Source: Psychrobacillus vulpis
GTDB lineage: Bacteria > Bacillota > Bacilli > Bacillales_A > Planococcaceae
Direction of reading: 5' to 3'
Assembly: GCF_006861825.1 (NCBI RefSeq)
Contig: NZ_VDGI01000015.1
Location: forward strand, 49,014-113,013
DNA: 64,000 bases
Below are positions 49,524-58,418 of the stretch, piece by piece (within the stretch, counting starts at the first letter, position 1; the number at the start of each line of letters is the position of its first letter). Position numbers and translations under genes: made by a program. The notes below the pieces were generated by a model. The model did not search any database. It was not told where the DNA came from and saw nothing but the letters and a program-made list of their open reading frames with translations.

Positions 49524-50264
49524 ATGCAACGTTATTTTACGAATGAACTAATCCAAGAAAATAATATGATAACAATTACAGGTGAAGATGCGCATCATAT
49601 GATTCAAGTGATGCGCATGTCTCCTGGGGATCATGTGTATGTAGTATCTTCAAACAATACGTACACAATGGAGATTGTTGAGGGTTCTTCCAAATCTGTT
49701 TTGTTACAAGTGATCGAGATGCATGAACACTCAAATGAAATGCCTATAAAAATTTCTATTGTTTGTGGACTTCCGAAAGGCGACAAGCTAGAGTTGATTA
49801 CACAAAAAGCAACGGAACTAGGAATGCACACACTCTATCCATTTGAAGCAAAAAGATCCATTGTGAAATGGGATAAACAAAAGAACGAGAAGAAGTTAGC
49901 CCGTTTACAAAAAATTGCAAAAGAAGCAGCAGAACAATCTCATCGTTCGTTTATTCCGCATATACATAATCCGATTTCATTAACAGAACTTTTGGAAATT
50001 GCCAAAACATACGATGTAAAATTTGTTGCAGATGAAGAAGATGCAAAATCAACCATACGTAAAAAGTTTGCCGAGCAATTAAAAAAGGTGTATGATAAAC
50101 AATCGATACTTATCGTATTTGGTCCAGAAGGTGGACTAGATCGTTCCGAAATACAACTATTAAAAGAAAATGAATTTCAACCAATTTCACTTGGGCCAAG
50201 GATTCTAAGAACAGAAACTGCGCCGTTATATGCACTTGCTGCAGTTTCTTATGAATATGAATGA
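49524..50264 (+). CDS. rsmE: 16S rRNA (uracil-1498-N3)-methyltransferase RsmE
   Basis: A SPOUT-fold methyltransferase of 246 aa for m3U1498. The knot region shows VFGPEGGLDRSEI and LGPRILRTETAPLYAL. It follows prmA by 10 nt, the usual dnaJ-prmA-rsmE-mtaB order. Confidence 0.95.
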   Translation: MQRYFTNELIQENNMITITGEDAHHMIQVMRMSPGDHVYVVSSNNTYTMEIVEGSSKSVLLQVIEMHEHSNEMPIKISIVCGLPKGDKLELITQKATELGMHTLYPFEAKRSIVKWDKQKNEKKLARLQKIAKEAAEQSHRSFIPHIHNPISLTELLEIAKTYDVKFVADEEDAKSTIRKKFAEQLKKVYDKQSILIVFGPEGGLDRSEIQLLKENEFQPISLGPRILRTETAPLYALAAVSYEYE

Positions 50265-50279
50265 AAGAGGTGTAAGGAC

Positions 50280-51620
50280 ATGTCATCCGTAGCATTCCAT
50301 ACATTAGGTTGTAAAGTAAATCACTACGAAACAGAGGCAATTTGGCAACTATTTAAAGATAATGGTTATGACCGTGCTGATTTTGAAAAACAATCGGACG
50401 TATACGTTATTAATACATGTACTGTTACAAATACTGGTGATAAAAAAAGTCGTCAAGTAATTCGTCGAGCAATTCGTCAAAATCCAGATGCTGTCATTTG
50501 CGTAACAGGATGTTATGCACAAACTTCCCCGGCAGAAATTATGGCAATTCCAGGGGTAGATATAGTCGTTGGAACGCAAGAACGTACAAAAATGCTTGAT
50601 TATATTGAACAATTTAAAGCAGAACGTAAACCAATTAATGCAGTAGGCAATATTATGAAAAATCGTGTTTACGAAGAGTTAGACGTTCCTTCATTTACGG
50701 ATCGCACGCGTGCTTCGTTAAAAATCCAAGAAGGATGTAATAACTTTTGTACTTTTTGTATTATTCCATGGGCTCGTGGACTGATGCGATCTCGAGATCC
50801 AGAAGAGGTAGTTCGTCAAGCACAACAATTAGTTGACGCAGGTTATTTAGAAATCGTATTAACTGGTATTCATACTGGTGGTTACGGAGAAGATTTAAAA
50901 GACTATAATTTAGCACAGCTATTAAGAGATATTGAATCACAAGTAAAAGGGTTAAAGCGTCTTCGAATTAGCTCAATTGAAGCAAGTCAATTATCTGATG
51001 ACGTGATCGATGTGCTGAGAGATTCCAAAATTGTTGTTAGACATTTACACATACCAATACAATCAGGCTCTAATACAGTTTTAAAAAGAATGCGTAGAAA
51101 ATATACAATGGAATTTTTTGCGAATCGATTAGACAGATTAAGAGAAGCTTTACCTGATTTAGCGATAACTTCGGATGTTATTGTTGGTTTTCCAGGAGAA
51201 ACAGAAGAAGAGTTTATGGAAACGTATAGTTTCATTCGTGACCAACGTTTTTCAGAGCTTCATGTTTTCCCATATTCAAAACGTACCGGTACTCCGGCAG
51301 CTAGAATGGAAGACCAAGTTCCAGAAGATGTGAAGAATGAGCGCGTACACCGTTTAATCACTCTAAATGATCAATTAGCTGTTGAATATGCAGCAAGATT
51401 TGAAGGAGAAGTATTAGAAATAATTCCGGAAGAAAAATACAAATTAGATCCAACGTCTAATTTATATGAGGGATATACAGATAACTATTTAAAAGTTATT
51501 ATTCCTGGTTCTGAGGATTTAATCGGGAAGTTGACTCGAGTAAAAATCACAAAAGCTGGTTATCCATACAACGAAGGTCAATTTGTACGTGTACTTGAAA
51601 ATGTAGAAGAACTTGTTTAA
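50280..51620 (+). CDS. mtaB: tRNA t6A37 methylthiotransferase MtaB (YqeV)
   Basis: Adds the 2-methylthio group to t6A37. 446 aa in three domains: MTTase domain (TLGCKVNHYETEAI, NTCTVTN), radical SAM domain with CNNFCTFCIIPW (C-x3-C-x2-C) and C-terminal TRAM domain. tcdA at 3.5 kb acts on the same t6A37 position. Confidence 0.95.
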   Translation: MSSVAFHTLGCKVNHYETEAIWQLFKDNGYDRADFEKQSDVYVINTCTVTNTGDKKSRQVIRRAIRQNPDAVICVTGCYAQTSPAEIMAIPGVDIVVGTQERTKMLDYIEQFKAERKPINAVGNIMKNRVYEELDVPSFTDRTRASLKIQEGCNNFCTFCIIPWARGLMRSRDPEEVVRQAQQLVDAGYLEIVLTGIHTGGYGEDLKDYNLAQLLRDIESQVKGLKRLRISSIEASQLSDDVIDVLRDSKIVVRHLHIPIQSGSNTVLKRMRRKYTMEFFANRLDRLREALPDLAITSDVIVGFPGETEEEFMETYSFIRDQRFSELHVFPYSKRTGTPAARMEDQVPEDVKNERVHRLITLNDQLAVEYAARFEGEVLEIIPEEKYKLDPTSNLYEGYTDNYLKVIIPGSEDLIGKLTRVKITKAGYPYNEGQFVRVLENVEELV

Positions 51621-51631
51621 TTATATTACTC

Positions 51632-51668
51632 CCGATTGTTTAGCTAACACTAACAATCGGTTTTTTTT
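51632..51668 (+). terminator. Terminator of the heat-shock/mtaB operon
   Basis: Perfect CCGATTGTT / AACAATCGG stem with eight T. Confidence 0.92.
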
Positions 51669-51740
51669 ATCCCACTGGCTTTTTTCCTCATTTGCCGTTA
51701 TGATTAAGAGGTACGTACAACTGTTGGAAGGGGAATTTTG

Positions 51741-52412
51741 ATGACTCAAAACATTGCTTCATTAATCGATCATACATTATTAAAACAAAATGCAACAAAA
51801 GAACAAATTGAAAAACTTTGTGAGGAAGCTAAAACGTATACATTTGCATCCGTATGTGTCAATCCTACTTGGGTAGAACTTAGTGCGAAGCTATTACAAG
51901 AAAGCTCTGTTAAAGTATGTACAGTTATTGGATTTCCATTAGGTGCAAGTACTACTAAAGTAAAAGCTTTTGAAACAACAAATGCGATTGAAAACGGTGC
52001 AGATGAAATAGATATGGTAATAAATGTTGGTGCATTAAAAGATGCTGACTATGATTTTGTACAACAAGATATAGCTGCTGTAGTAGAAGCTGCAAAAGGC
52101 AAAGCAATTGTTAAAGTAATTTTAGAAACTTGTTTATTAACCGATGAAGAAATTAAAAAAGCAAGTGAGTTATCAAAAGCTGCTGGAGCAGACTTTGTGA
52201 AAACTTCTACTGGATTTTCTACAGAAGGTGCAACAGTAAAAGCTGTTAAGATTATGCGTGAAACTGTTGGATCAGAGCTTGGTGTGAAAGCTTCTGGTGG
52301 TGTTCGCAGCTTAGAAGATTTACAAGCAATGGTTGATGCTGGAGCTTCAAGAATTGGTGCAAGTTCTGGAGTGGATATTATGCAAGGATTAAAAAGTGAA
52401 TCTGATTATTAA
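51741..52412 (+). CDS. deoC: Deoxyribose-phosphate aldolase
   Basis: Splits deoxyribose 5-phosphate into glyceraldehyde 3-phosphate and acetaldehyde in nucleoside catabolism; 223 aa. The Schiff-base Lys is in DFVKTSTGF and the second Lys in [11 protein letters not shown] 51741 has GGAAGGGG upstream (TTG directly before it is in frame). In B. subtilis deoC (dra) is elsewhere; here it stands alone between two terminator/promoter boundaries. Confidence 0.95.
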   Translation: MTQNIASLIDHTLLKQNATKEQIEKLCEEAKTYTFASVCVNPTWVELSAKLLQESSVKVCTVIGFPLGASTTKVKAFETTNAIENGADEIDMVINVGALKDADYDFVQQDIAAVVEAAKGKAIVKVILETCLLTDEEIKKASELSKAAGADFVKTSTGFSTEGATVKAVKIMRETVGSELGVKASGGVRSLEDLQAMVDAGASRIGASSGVDIMQGLKSESDY

Positions 52413-52426
52413 TTTAATAGTAAGTA

Positions 52427-52455
52427 TTGACCAAGTGGAAACAATACGATATAAT
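52427..52455 (+). promoter_or_regulatory. Promoter of rpsU
   Basis: TTGACC (52427-52432) and TATAAT (52450-52455) are 17 bp apart. A stem-loop (GTACATAAC / GTTATGTGC, 52462-52484) lies in the implied 5' leader. Confidence 0.8.
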
Positions 52456-52515
52456 TTTTTAGTACATAACACTTGGTTATGTGCTTGACGTGTGTTCGGA
52501 GGGAGGGAAAAAGAG

Positions 52516-52689
52516 ATGTCAAAAACTGTCGTTCGTAAAAACGAATCGCTTGAAGATGCTCTTCGCCGCTTCAAACGTACTGTATCTAAAAGTGGTACAA
52601 TTCAAGAGGTAAGAAAGCGCGAGTTTTATGAAAAACCAAGCGTGAAACGTAAAAAGAAATCAGAAGCTGCACGTAAACGTAAGTGGTAA
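52516..52689 (+). CDS. rpsU: 30S ribosomal protein S21
   Basis: A 57-aa basic ribosomal protein; [20 protein letters not shown] at the start and the Lys/Arg-rich end ([12 protein letters not shown]) are typical. ATG 52516 has GGAGGGAGGG upstream. yqeY, its usual Bacillus neighbour, is absent. Confidence 0.97.
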   Translation: MSKTVVRKNESLEDALRRFKRTVSKSGTIQEVRKREFYEKPSVKRKKKSEAARKRKW

Positions 52690-52751
52690 ATTAATCCCAA
52701 CCATCCCTACGTTCAAAACACGTACATTATGATTAACATTTACAATTATGT

Positions 52752-52790
52752 AAACCGAGAAAATTTATTTTCTCGGTTTATTTTTATTTT
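52752..52790 (+). terminator. Terminator of rpsU
   Basis: A perfect stem AAACCGAGAAAA / TTTTCTCGGTTT is followed by ATTTTTATTTT. Confidence 0.88.
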
Positions 52791-52854
52791 ACGAAACTTT
52801 TTTTGTTCTAGTCCGTAAAGAATAATATACATATAGAAGAAGGGGGGTTTAAGG

Positions 52855-54180
52855 ATGAAATTGTCTCGATACATTATTTCTTTTTGTTTATTGTTATTTT
52901 CTTTTTTCATGATTGTTCCTTCCATAAATGCTGATACTCCAAAAGTTTATAAAATTCCAGTATACGATGAAGTAGAAAAAGGATTATATGCTTTTTTAAA
53001 AAGGGCTATTCATGATGCGGAAGAAGCAGGTGCAGAAGCAATTATTTTTGAAATAAATACACCGGGTGGTTTTGTGGATTCAGCTGAGAAAATAGCTAGT
53101 TTACTTGATTCTACTTCGATTCGAAAAATAGCTTATATTAATTCAAAAGCTCATTCGGCTGGTGCATTTTTAGCTTTACATGCAGATGAAATTTATATGT
53201 CCCCAAGTGGAACAATTGGCGCGGCTGCTGTAATCGATAGTAGTGGGAACACTGCAGATGAGAAAGCTAATAGTGCGTGGAAAGCGAATATGATTAGTGC
53301 AGCCGAACTTACTGGAAAAAACCCAATCTATGCTCAAGCAATGGCAGATGATTCAGTAGATTTGCCACAATATAGAGCACCTGTAGGGAAATTGTTAACG
53401 CTCACTTCTGCAGAAGCATTGGAAGTAGGTTATTCGGAGGGTACGGTAAGTTCTTTTAAGGAATTATTAAATCAGACGAATCTTTCAGATGCGAAAGTCG
53501 TGGCAACAGAAGAGACGTTTATGGAATCGGTTGCACGTTTTATTACGAATCCAATTATTGTGCCGATATTATTATCGATAGCAAGTTTAGGTTTGGTTAT
53601 TGAACTGTACTCCCCCGGCTTTGGAGTTGCAGGGACGATGGGGCTTATCTCACTCAGCCTTTTCTTTTTTGGGCATCTAGTAGCTGGACTTGCTGGTTAT
53701 GAAACGATTATTATTTTTGTTATTGGAGTACTCCTTATTATCGCGGAATTTTTCTTACCTGGAGGAATTAGTGGTATATTAGGTGCAGCTGCTATTATTT
53801 TTAGTATAATACTAGCAGGAGGCAATATTGTACAAATGAGCATTGCTATTTTAATTGCTTTAACAGTAGCTATAGTGGGAATGGTGATTATTATGAAGTT
53901 TTTTGGAAAACGGTTGAAAGCATTAAACAAGATAATATTGTCGGATGCTACAACGACCGAACAAGGATATGTGTCCAATGAAAATCGAATCGATTTAATT
54001 GGCAAAGTGGCCGTTACAATGACAGCCCTTAGACCAGCTGGAACTATACGTATCGAAAATGAGCGAATCGATGCAGTATCTGACGGTAGTTTTGTAGAGA
54101 AGGAAAAACAGGTTAAAATTATTAAAGTAGAAGGCTCTCGTATTGTCGTACGAGAAGTCGCAGAAGGGGAGGCAATATAA
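52855..54180 (+). CDS. yqeZ: NfeD family protein, ClpP-like plus NfeD domain (YqeZ)
   Basis: A 441-aa membrane protein. A signal peptide (about 1-26, ending INA) precedes a ClpP-class serine protease-like domain ([29 protein letters not shown] with the likely nucleophile Ser), several transmembrane helices (about 225-340) and a C-terminal OB-fold NfeD domain. The family works with flotillin-type SPFH proteins, and floA follows with overlapping stop and start (TAATG). Protease substrate is unknown. Confidence 0.92.
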   Translation: MKLSRYIISFCLLLFSFFMIVPSINADTPKVYKIPVYDEVEKGLYAFLKRAIHDAEEAGAEAIIFEINTPGGFVDSAEKIASLLDSTSIRKIAYINSKAHSAGAFLALHADEIYMSPSGTIGAAAVIDSSGNTADEKANSAWKANMISAAELTGKNPIYAQAMADDSVDLPQYRAPVGKLLTLTSAEALEVGYSEGTVSSFKELLNQTNLSDAKVVATEETFMESVARFITNPIIVPILLSIASLGLVIELYSPGFGVAGTMGLISLSLFFFGHLVAGLAGYETIIIFVIGVLLIIAEFFLPGGISGILGAAAIIFSIILAGGNIVQMSIAILIALTVAIVGMVIIMKFFGKRLKALNKIILSDATTTEQGYVSNENRIDLIGKVAVTMTALRPAGTIRIENERIDAVSDGSFVEKEKQVKIIKVEGSRIVVREVAEGEAI

Positions 54181-55187
54181 TGGTTTTTACTGGATCAACA
54201 ATCACGTTAATTATAGTTATAGTTTTAGCATTTATAGTGCTATCGGTATTCTTTACATTTTTCCCTATTGCACTATGGATTTCAGCTTTAGCAGCTGGAG
54301 TGAAAATAAGTATCTTTACACTAGTAGGGATGAGGTTACGTCGAGTAATTCCGTCGCGCATTGTAAATCCGCTTATTAAAGCACATAAAGCTGGATTAAA
54401 TGTTTCTATCAATCAATTAGAAAGTCACTATTTAGCTGGTGGTAATGTAGACCGTGTTGTAAATGCTTTAATTGCTGCACACCGTGCAAATATAGAACTT
54501 TCATTTGAAAGAGCAGCAGCAATTGATCTTGCAGGTCGTGACGTATTACAAGCAGTACAAATGTCTGTTAACCCGAAAGTTATTGAAACGCCATTTATTG
54601 CCGGTGTTGCGATGAACGGAATTGAAGTAAAAGCTAAGGCTCGTATTACAGTAAGAGCGAACATCGACCGTTTAGTCGGTGGAGCAGGGGAAGAAACAAT
54701 TGTTGCACGTGTTGGGGAAGGGATTGTCTCTACAATCGGTTCTAGTGCAAGTCATGAACGAGTACTTGAAAATCCAGATCTAATCTCTCAAACAGTGCTT
54801 TCTAAGGGGCTAGACTCTGGAACTGCATTTGAAATACTATCGATTGACATTGCGGACGTTGATGTAGGCAAAAACATCGGTGCAGAGCTTCAAACAGAAC
54901 AAGCTGAGGCTGATAAGAAAATTGCCCAAGCAAAAGCAGAGGAACGTCGAGCGATGGCTGTTGCATCTGAGCAAGAAATGAAAGCGAAAGTACAGGAAAT
55001 GCGTGCGAAAGTAGTAGGAGCAGAAGCAGAAGTACCTTTAGCTATGGCGGAAGCACTTCGCGAAGGAAATATTGGTGTAATGGATTATATGAATTACAAG
55101 AATATCCAAGCAGACACAGGTATGAGAGACTCTATAAGTAAAGTTGGCGGAGATAAACCATCAACTGATGAGTTGAAGGACTCTTAA
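54180..55187 (+). CDS. floA: Flotillin-like protein FloA
   Basis: A 335-aa SPFH protein that forms membrane assemblies and affects membrane fluidity. An N-terminal membrane hairpin (about 10-48) precedes the SPFH domain and an Ala/Glu/Lys coiled-coil region (about 235-290). The protein matches YqfA of B. subtilis. Directly coupled to yqeZ. Confidence 0.95.
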   Translation: MVFTGSTITLIIVIVLAFIVLSVFFTFFPIALWISALAAGVKISIFTLVGMRLRRVIPSRIVNPLIKAHKAGLNVSINQLESHYLAGGNVDRVVNALIAAHRANIELSFERAAAIDLAGRDVLQAVQMSVNPKVIETPFIAGVAMNGIEVKAKARITVRANIDRLVGGAGEETIVARVGEGIVSTIGSSASHERVLENPDLISQTVLSKGLDSGTAFEILSIDIADVDVGKNIGAELQTEQAEADKKIAQAKAEERRAMAVASEQEMKAKVQEMRAKVVGAEAEVPLAMAEALREGNIGVMDYMNYKNIQADTGMRDSISKVGGDKPSTDELKDS

Positions 55188-55211
55188 TATAGTGGAAAGG
55201 AGGTTTTCTCC

Positions 55212-55628
55212 TTGGAAGGGTTAATAATATTAATAATTTCGCTAATCGTCAGTGCTTTGTTTGGTCAAAAAAAGAAGGCGGCTCAAAAGCCAGTCAAAGA
55301 TGTTCAGCAAGAAAAGCCCTTTAAAGAGAATCCATTTAAAGGTCTTGAAGATTTTGCAAAAGAATTTAAGGTTGAGCATAAAAAAATGGATAGAAAACCT
55401 CCTGAAGTACAGAAAACTCCTACTTTAGTTGAAAAAGTAGAACGAGAAGTGCCAAGAGATCGAGGAGTTCCAAGATCTTCTGGTCGTCTGTCTATCCATC
55501 AAGATAAAGTGCAGAACAAGAACGTATCTAAACCAATAGATACAAATATTTTACCTAGTTCAAAAGAAGAACTTGTACGTGCCATTGTATTCTCAGAAAT
55601 ACTTGCGCCTCCAAAATCTAAAAGATAA
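55212..55628 (+). CDS. Membrane-anchored basic protein after floA, unknown
   Basis: A 138-aa protein: a short N-terminal hydrophobic helix (LIILIISLIVSALF) and then a charged, Pro-rich, Lys-rich region likely disordered until a short C-terminal helix (SKEELVRAIVFSEILAPP). The start is TTG 55212 with AAGGAGG 8 nt upstream. It occupies the place of B. subtilis yqfB but shows no resemblance I can support. Probably co-transcribed with floA; a terminator follows. Confidence 0.75.
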   Translation: MEGLIILIISLIVSALFGQKKKAAQKPVKDVQQEKPFKENPFKGLEDFAKEFKVEHKKMDRKPPEVQKTPTLVEKVEREVPRDRGVPRSSGRLSIHQDKVQNKNVSKPIDTNILPSSKEELVRAIVFSEILAPPKSKR

Positions 55629-55635
55629 CTCATGA

Positions 55636-55679
55636 ACACCCCTTTACATGCATAAAGTCATGTAAAGGGGTGTTTTTTT
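55636..55679 (+). terminator. Terminator directly before yqfC
   Basis: A perfect 15-bp stem (ACACCCCTTTACATG / CATGTAAAGGGGTGT) is followed by TTTTTT. Its right arm contains AAGGGGTG, the only ribosome-binding candidate for the TTG start at 55678. Confidence 0.92.
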
Positions 55680-55917
55680 GAAAAAATTATTTCCACTCCA
55701 TGCGAGTATTATGGTTGAAAATTTTAGTGAGATTATTTTAGATTATGAAATTACCATTCTTCGATTGCATGAAAACACATTAGTATGTTCTTACGAAAAT
55801 TTCCTTCTAGAAATCAAGGCTGATACATTGAAGATTAAATCATTGTCAATGGAGCAGCTTTGTTTGCATGTTGAAGAGCTTAATCATTTCAAAATCACGA
55901 GGAAGGAAAATAAGTAA
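55678..55917 (+). CDS. yqfC: YqfC/YabP-family sporulation protein
   Basis: A 79-aa protein with beta-rich pattern (ILDYEITILRLHENTLVCSY, LLEIKADTLKIKSL) placed directly before yqfD, as in B. subtilis where yqfCD are sigma-E genes. Similarity is in position and pattern rather than long identity. TTG 55678 comes straight after a terminator T tract; ATG at 55711 has no ribosome site. Confidence 0.7.
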   Translation: MKKLFPLHASIMVENFSEIILDYEITILRLHENTLVCSYENFLLEIKADTLKIKSLSMEQLCLHVEELNHFKITRKENK

Positions 55918-57008
55918 TGCAGCAACTTATACAAGTTCGAATGTCGATAAAATTGGATCAATATCTTTTGTTTCAAAGACTCTTTGCAGCCAATATCGTT
56001 GTCTACCAAGTATATAGCACCGAGCAGTATCTTTATTTTTCTATACGTAAAAAAGATTTACCCGTCTTTCGAAAAGTTAGAAGATCGCTAAAACTATCGG
56101 TACATTTGGTGGATGAAACCAAAAAAGGAACAATTCCTATTCATTCCTTCTCTATTGTTGGAGTTATTATGTTTTTAATTATTCCTGTTGTTCTTGCTCA
56201 ATTCATATGGAACATTCAAATTGATTCTGAATCACCTGAAAGTAATGTGCTCATTTATGAGCAACTGAAAGAAATGAAAATAAAAGAAAGAATGCGATCA
56301 TCTAATTTACCTAGTGAACAAGAGATAAGGCAAAAATTATTATTGGAACATAAGGAATATTCATGGGTTCATTTTTCGAAATCAGGCTCGAAATTTACTG
56401 TTACACCAATGCTTGCACCAATACAAACCGAGCGAGAGATAAAGGATGCTCCTCCAACTCATTTAATTGCTAAACGGAGTGGGGTCATTACAGACTTCGA
56501 ACTAACTAAAGGAGTAAGAGCTGTAGAGAAAAATGTCTCAGTCAAAAAAGGCGATATTTTAGTGAATGGATTCGTTACACAAGGCGATAAAAGAATTATT
56601 ACAAGTGCAGAAGGTAAAGTGTATGCAAGTTATTGGATTGAGTTGGAATTTGAACTTCCGAAAAAGCTGAGTATTGTGAAACCGAGTGAGAGAAAACTTG
56701 TCATTCAGAGAATAGGAGAAAAAAAACTCTCATTTTGGAAAGAAGTAGCTCTTCCTAATCCTATACGGAATTTTTTTGAAGCAGGTTACGTACAAAAAGG
56801 CGAAGCAGAAGAATATGTGATAGATGAACAATCGATGGATAGATTAATACGTCCACTCCTTTATCAAAAAATAATAAATGAACTTCCCTCCGGTACACAA
56901 ATATTGGAGGATAAAGTTTTACAGGTGACTATTCAAAATGATAAAGTGAAAGGGAAAGTATTATTTTTAATAAATGAAAATATTGCGATACCACAAGTTA
57001 TACCCTAA
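55917..57008 (+). CDS. yqfD: Sporulation protein YqfD
   Basis: A 363-aa membrane protein conserved in endospore formers; known as a sigma-E target whose exact role is unclear. One clear transmembrane helix (about 78-100, SIVGVIMFLIIPVVLAQF) separates an N-terminal cytoplasmic domain from a C-terminal barrel-like domain (KRSGVITDFELTKGVRAVEK, KKGDILVNGFV). The start overlaps the yqfC stop (TAATG). Confidence 0.9.
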   Translation: MQQLIQVRMSIKLDQYLLFQRLFAANIVVYQVYSTEQYLYFSIRKKDLPVFRKVRRSLKLSVHLVDETKKGTIPIHSFSIVGVIMFLIIPVVLAQFIWNIQIDSESPESNVLIYEQLKEMKIKERMRSSNLPSEQEIRQKLLLEHKEYSWVHFSKSGSKFTVTPMLAPIQTEREIKDAPPTHLIAKRSGVITDFELTKGVRAVEKNVSVKKGDILVNGFVTQGDKRIITSAEGKVYASYWIELEFELPKKLSIVKPSERKLVIQRIGEKKLSFWKEVALPNPIRNFFEAGYVQKGEAEEYVIDEQSMDRLIRPLLYQKIINELPSGTQILEDKVLQVTIQNDKVKGKVLFLINENIAIPQVIP

Positions 57009-57019
57009 GGAGACGAAGC

Positions 57020-57979
57020 ATGAGCGAACAAAAACAATTAGATATTAACTTGCAAGATCCTGCAGAAGCAGTGATGCTTCTAGGTATTTCAGATAAAAAT
57101 GTAAAACTAATAGAAGAGGAACTTCACGTCCAACTCATCACTAGAGGGGAAACAATTCGAATTGTTGGTAATGAAAACAATGCTGTAGAAGCGAAGAAAC
57201 TAATGGAACAACTTCTAGCCGTTATTCGTAAAGGGATAAATATTAATTTGCGAGATGTTTCCACTGCAATAGAAATGAGTATGAACGGTACGATCGAGTA
57301 CTTCTCTGGACTTTATGATGAAGAAATTGCAAGAAATACAAAAGGTAAATCTATTCGAGCAAAAACTATCGGACAACGTGAATATATACAAGGGATTAGA
57401 CATTCCGATTTAACGTTTGGGATTGGTCCAGCTGGTACTGGTAAAACGTATTTGGCTGTTGTAATGGCAACTCAAGCATTAAAAAACGCCCATGTGAAAA
57501 AAATCATTCTAACACGTCCAGCAGTGGAAGCAGGCGAAAGCCTAGGTTTTCTACCTGGAGACTTGAAAGAGAAGGTAGACCCTTATTTACGGCCTTTATA
57601 CGATGCGTTACATGATGTATTAGGAACAGAACAAACAGAACGACTAATTGAACGCGGTACGATTGAAATCGCTCCTCTTGCTTATATGAGGGGAAGAACG
57701 CTAGATGACGCATTTGTTATTTTAGATGAAGCTCAAAATACGACAAAAGCACAAATGAAAATGTTTTTAACTCGTCTTGGATTTGGTTCCAAAATGGTCA
57801 TTACAGGTGATAAAACGCAAATTGATTTACCAAAAGGTGCAGAATCAGGGTTAATGATTGCGGAAAAGATTCTATCGAATGTATCTGGTATTCACTTTCA
57901 ATACCTAGAACAAGGTGACGTCGTTCGTCATCCACTTGTTGCAAAAATTATACAAGCTTACGAGGAACAGCAACCTTAA
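57020..57979 (+). CDS. phoH: PhoH family ATPase
   Basis: A 319-aa protein with an N-terminal KH-like segment and the PhoH P-loop domain (GIGPAGTGKTYLAVV near residue 136, VILDEAQNTT). PhoH proteins are linked to RNA metabolism and often lie near ybeY, as here. ATG 57020 follows AAGGAGACGAAGC. Confidence 0.94.
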   Translation: MSEQKQLDINLQDPAEAVMLLGISDKNVKLIEEELHVQLITRGETIRIVGNENNAVEAKKLMEQLLAVIRKGININLRDVSTAIEMSMNGTIEYFSGLYDEEIARNTKGKSIRAKTIGQREYIQGIRHSDLTFGIGPAGTGKTYLAVVMATQALKNAHVKKIILTRPAVEAGESLGFLPGDLKEKVDPYLRPLYDALHDVLGTEQTERLIERGTIEIAPLAYMRGRTLDDAFVILDEAQNTTKAQMKMFLTRLGFGSKMVITGDKTQIDLPKGAESGLMIAEKILSNVSGIHFQYLEQGDVVRHPLVAKIIQAYEEQQP

Positions 57980-58041
57980 TGGGTTGCTGTTTCGGACTGT
58001 AGATAAACTCTAAGAATTTTGAGTTTTTCTACAGTTTTTTC
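57966..58041 (+). terminator. Two consecutive terminator hairpins after phoH
   Basis: First, AACAGCAACC / GGTTGCTGTT overlaps the phoH stop. Second, ACTGTAGA..AAACTC / GAGTTT..TCTACAGT is followed by TTTTTT. Confidence 0.8.
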
Positions 58042-58077
58042 TTTTTCAATAAAAAATAAATAAGAAAATCATTGAAA

Positions 58078-58340
58078 CGGCTCCCTTTCCGGAGGCCACT
58101 GAAAAAGTCACTTTTTTTCAAAAAATAAAAACGAAATCCCATAATTCCTTCACTTTTTAGGGTGTTTATGGGGACGTCATGCCAATTTTGATACAAATAT
58201 ACTTCTCAAGTGGTGACTTTATTTTCTGAATTTTGGTTTTTCAGTGGCCTCCCTTTCCGCGGGCGTTGCCTCAGCCTCCTCGCTTTGCTGTGGGGTCTTC
58301 GACTAACGCTATTCCCGCAGGAGTGTCGCCTTTTTCAACA
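58078..58340. repeat. GC-rich intergenic repeat, interrupted copy 3
   Basis: CTCCCTTTCCG|CGGGCGTTGCC, CCTCAGCCTCCTCGCTTTGC and TCTTCGACTAACGC match the copies at 4.67 and 41.9 kb. It is split at 58092-58251 by a MITE-like element. No gene is seen in 58042-58418. Confidence 0.8.
58092..58251. mobile_element. MITE-like element, copy C (160 bp)
   Basis: The ends GAGGCCACTGAAAAA and TTTTTCAGTGGCCTC are perfect 15-bp inverted repeats, flanked by an 8-bp direct repeat CCTTTCCG (58084-58091 and 58252-58259). The AT-rich interior differs from copies A and B, so the element shares only ends with them. No ORF. Confidence 0.85.
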
Positions 58341-58418
58341 ATTTTCTAGAAATAAAAAAGTAAAATATTAAAAATAAGGTATAATGAAATTACCAGTTAT
58401 AAGGGGGATGAATATAGT

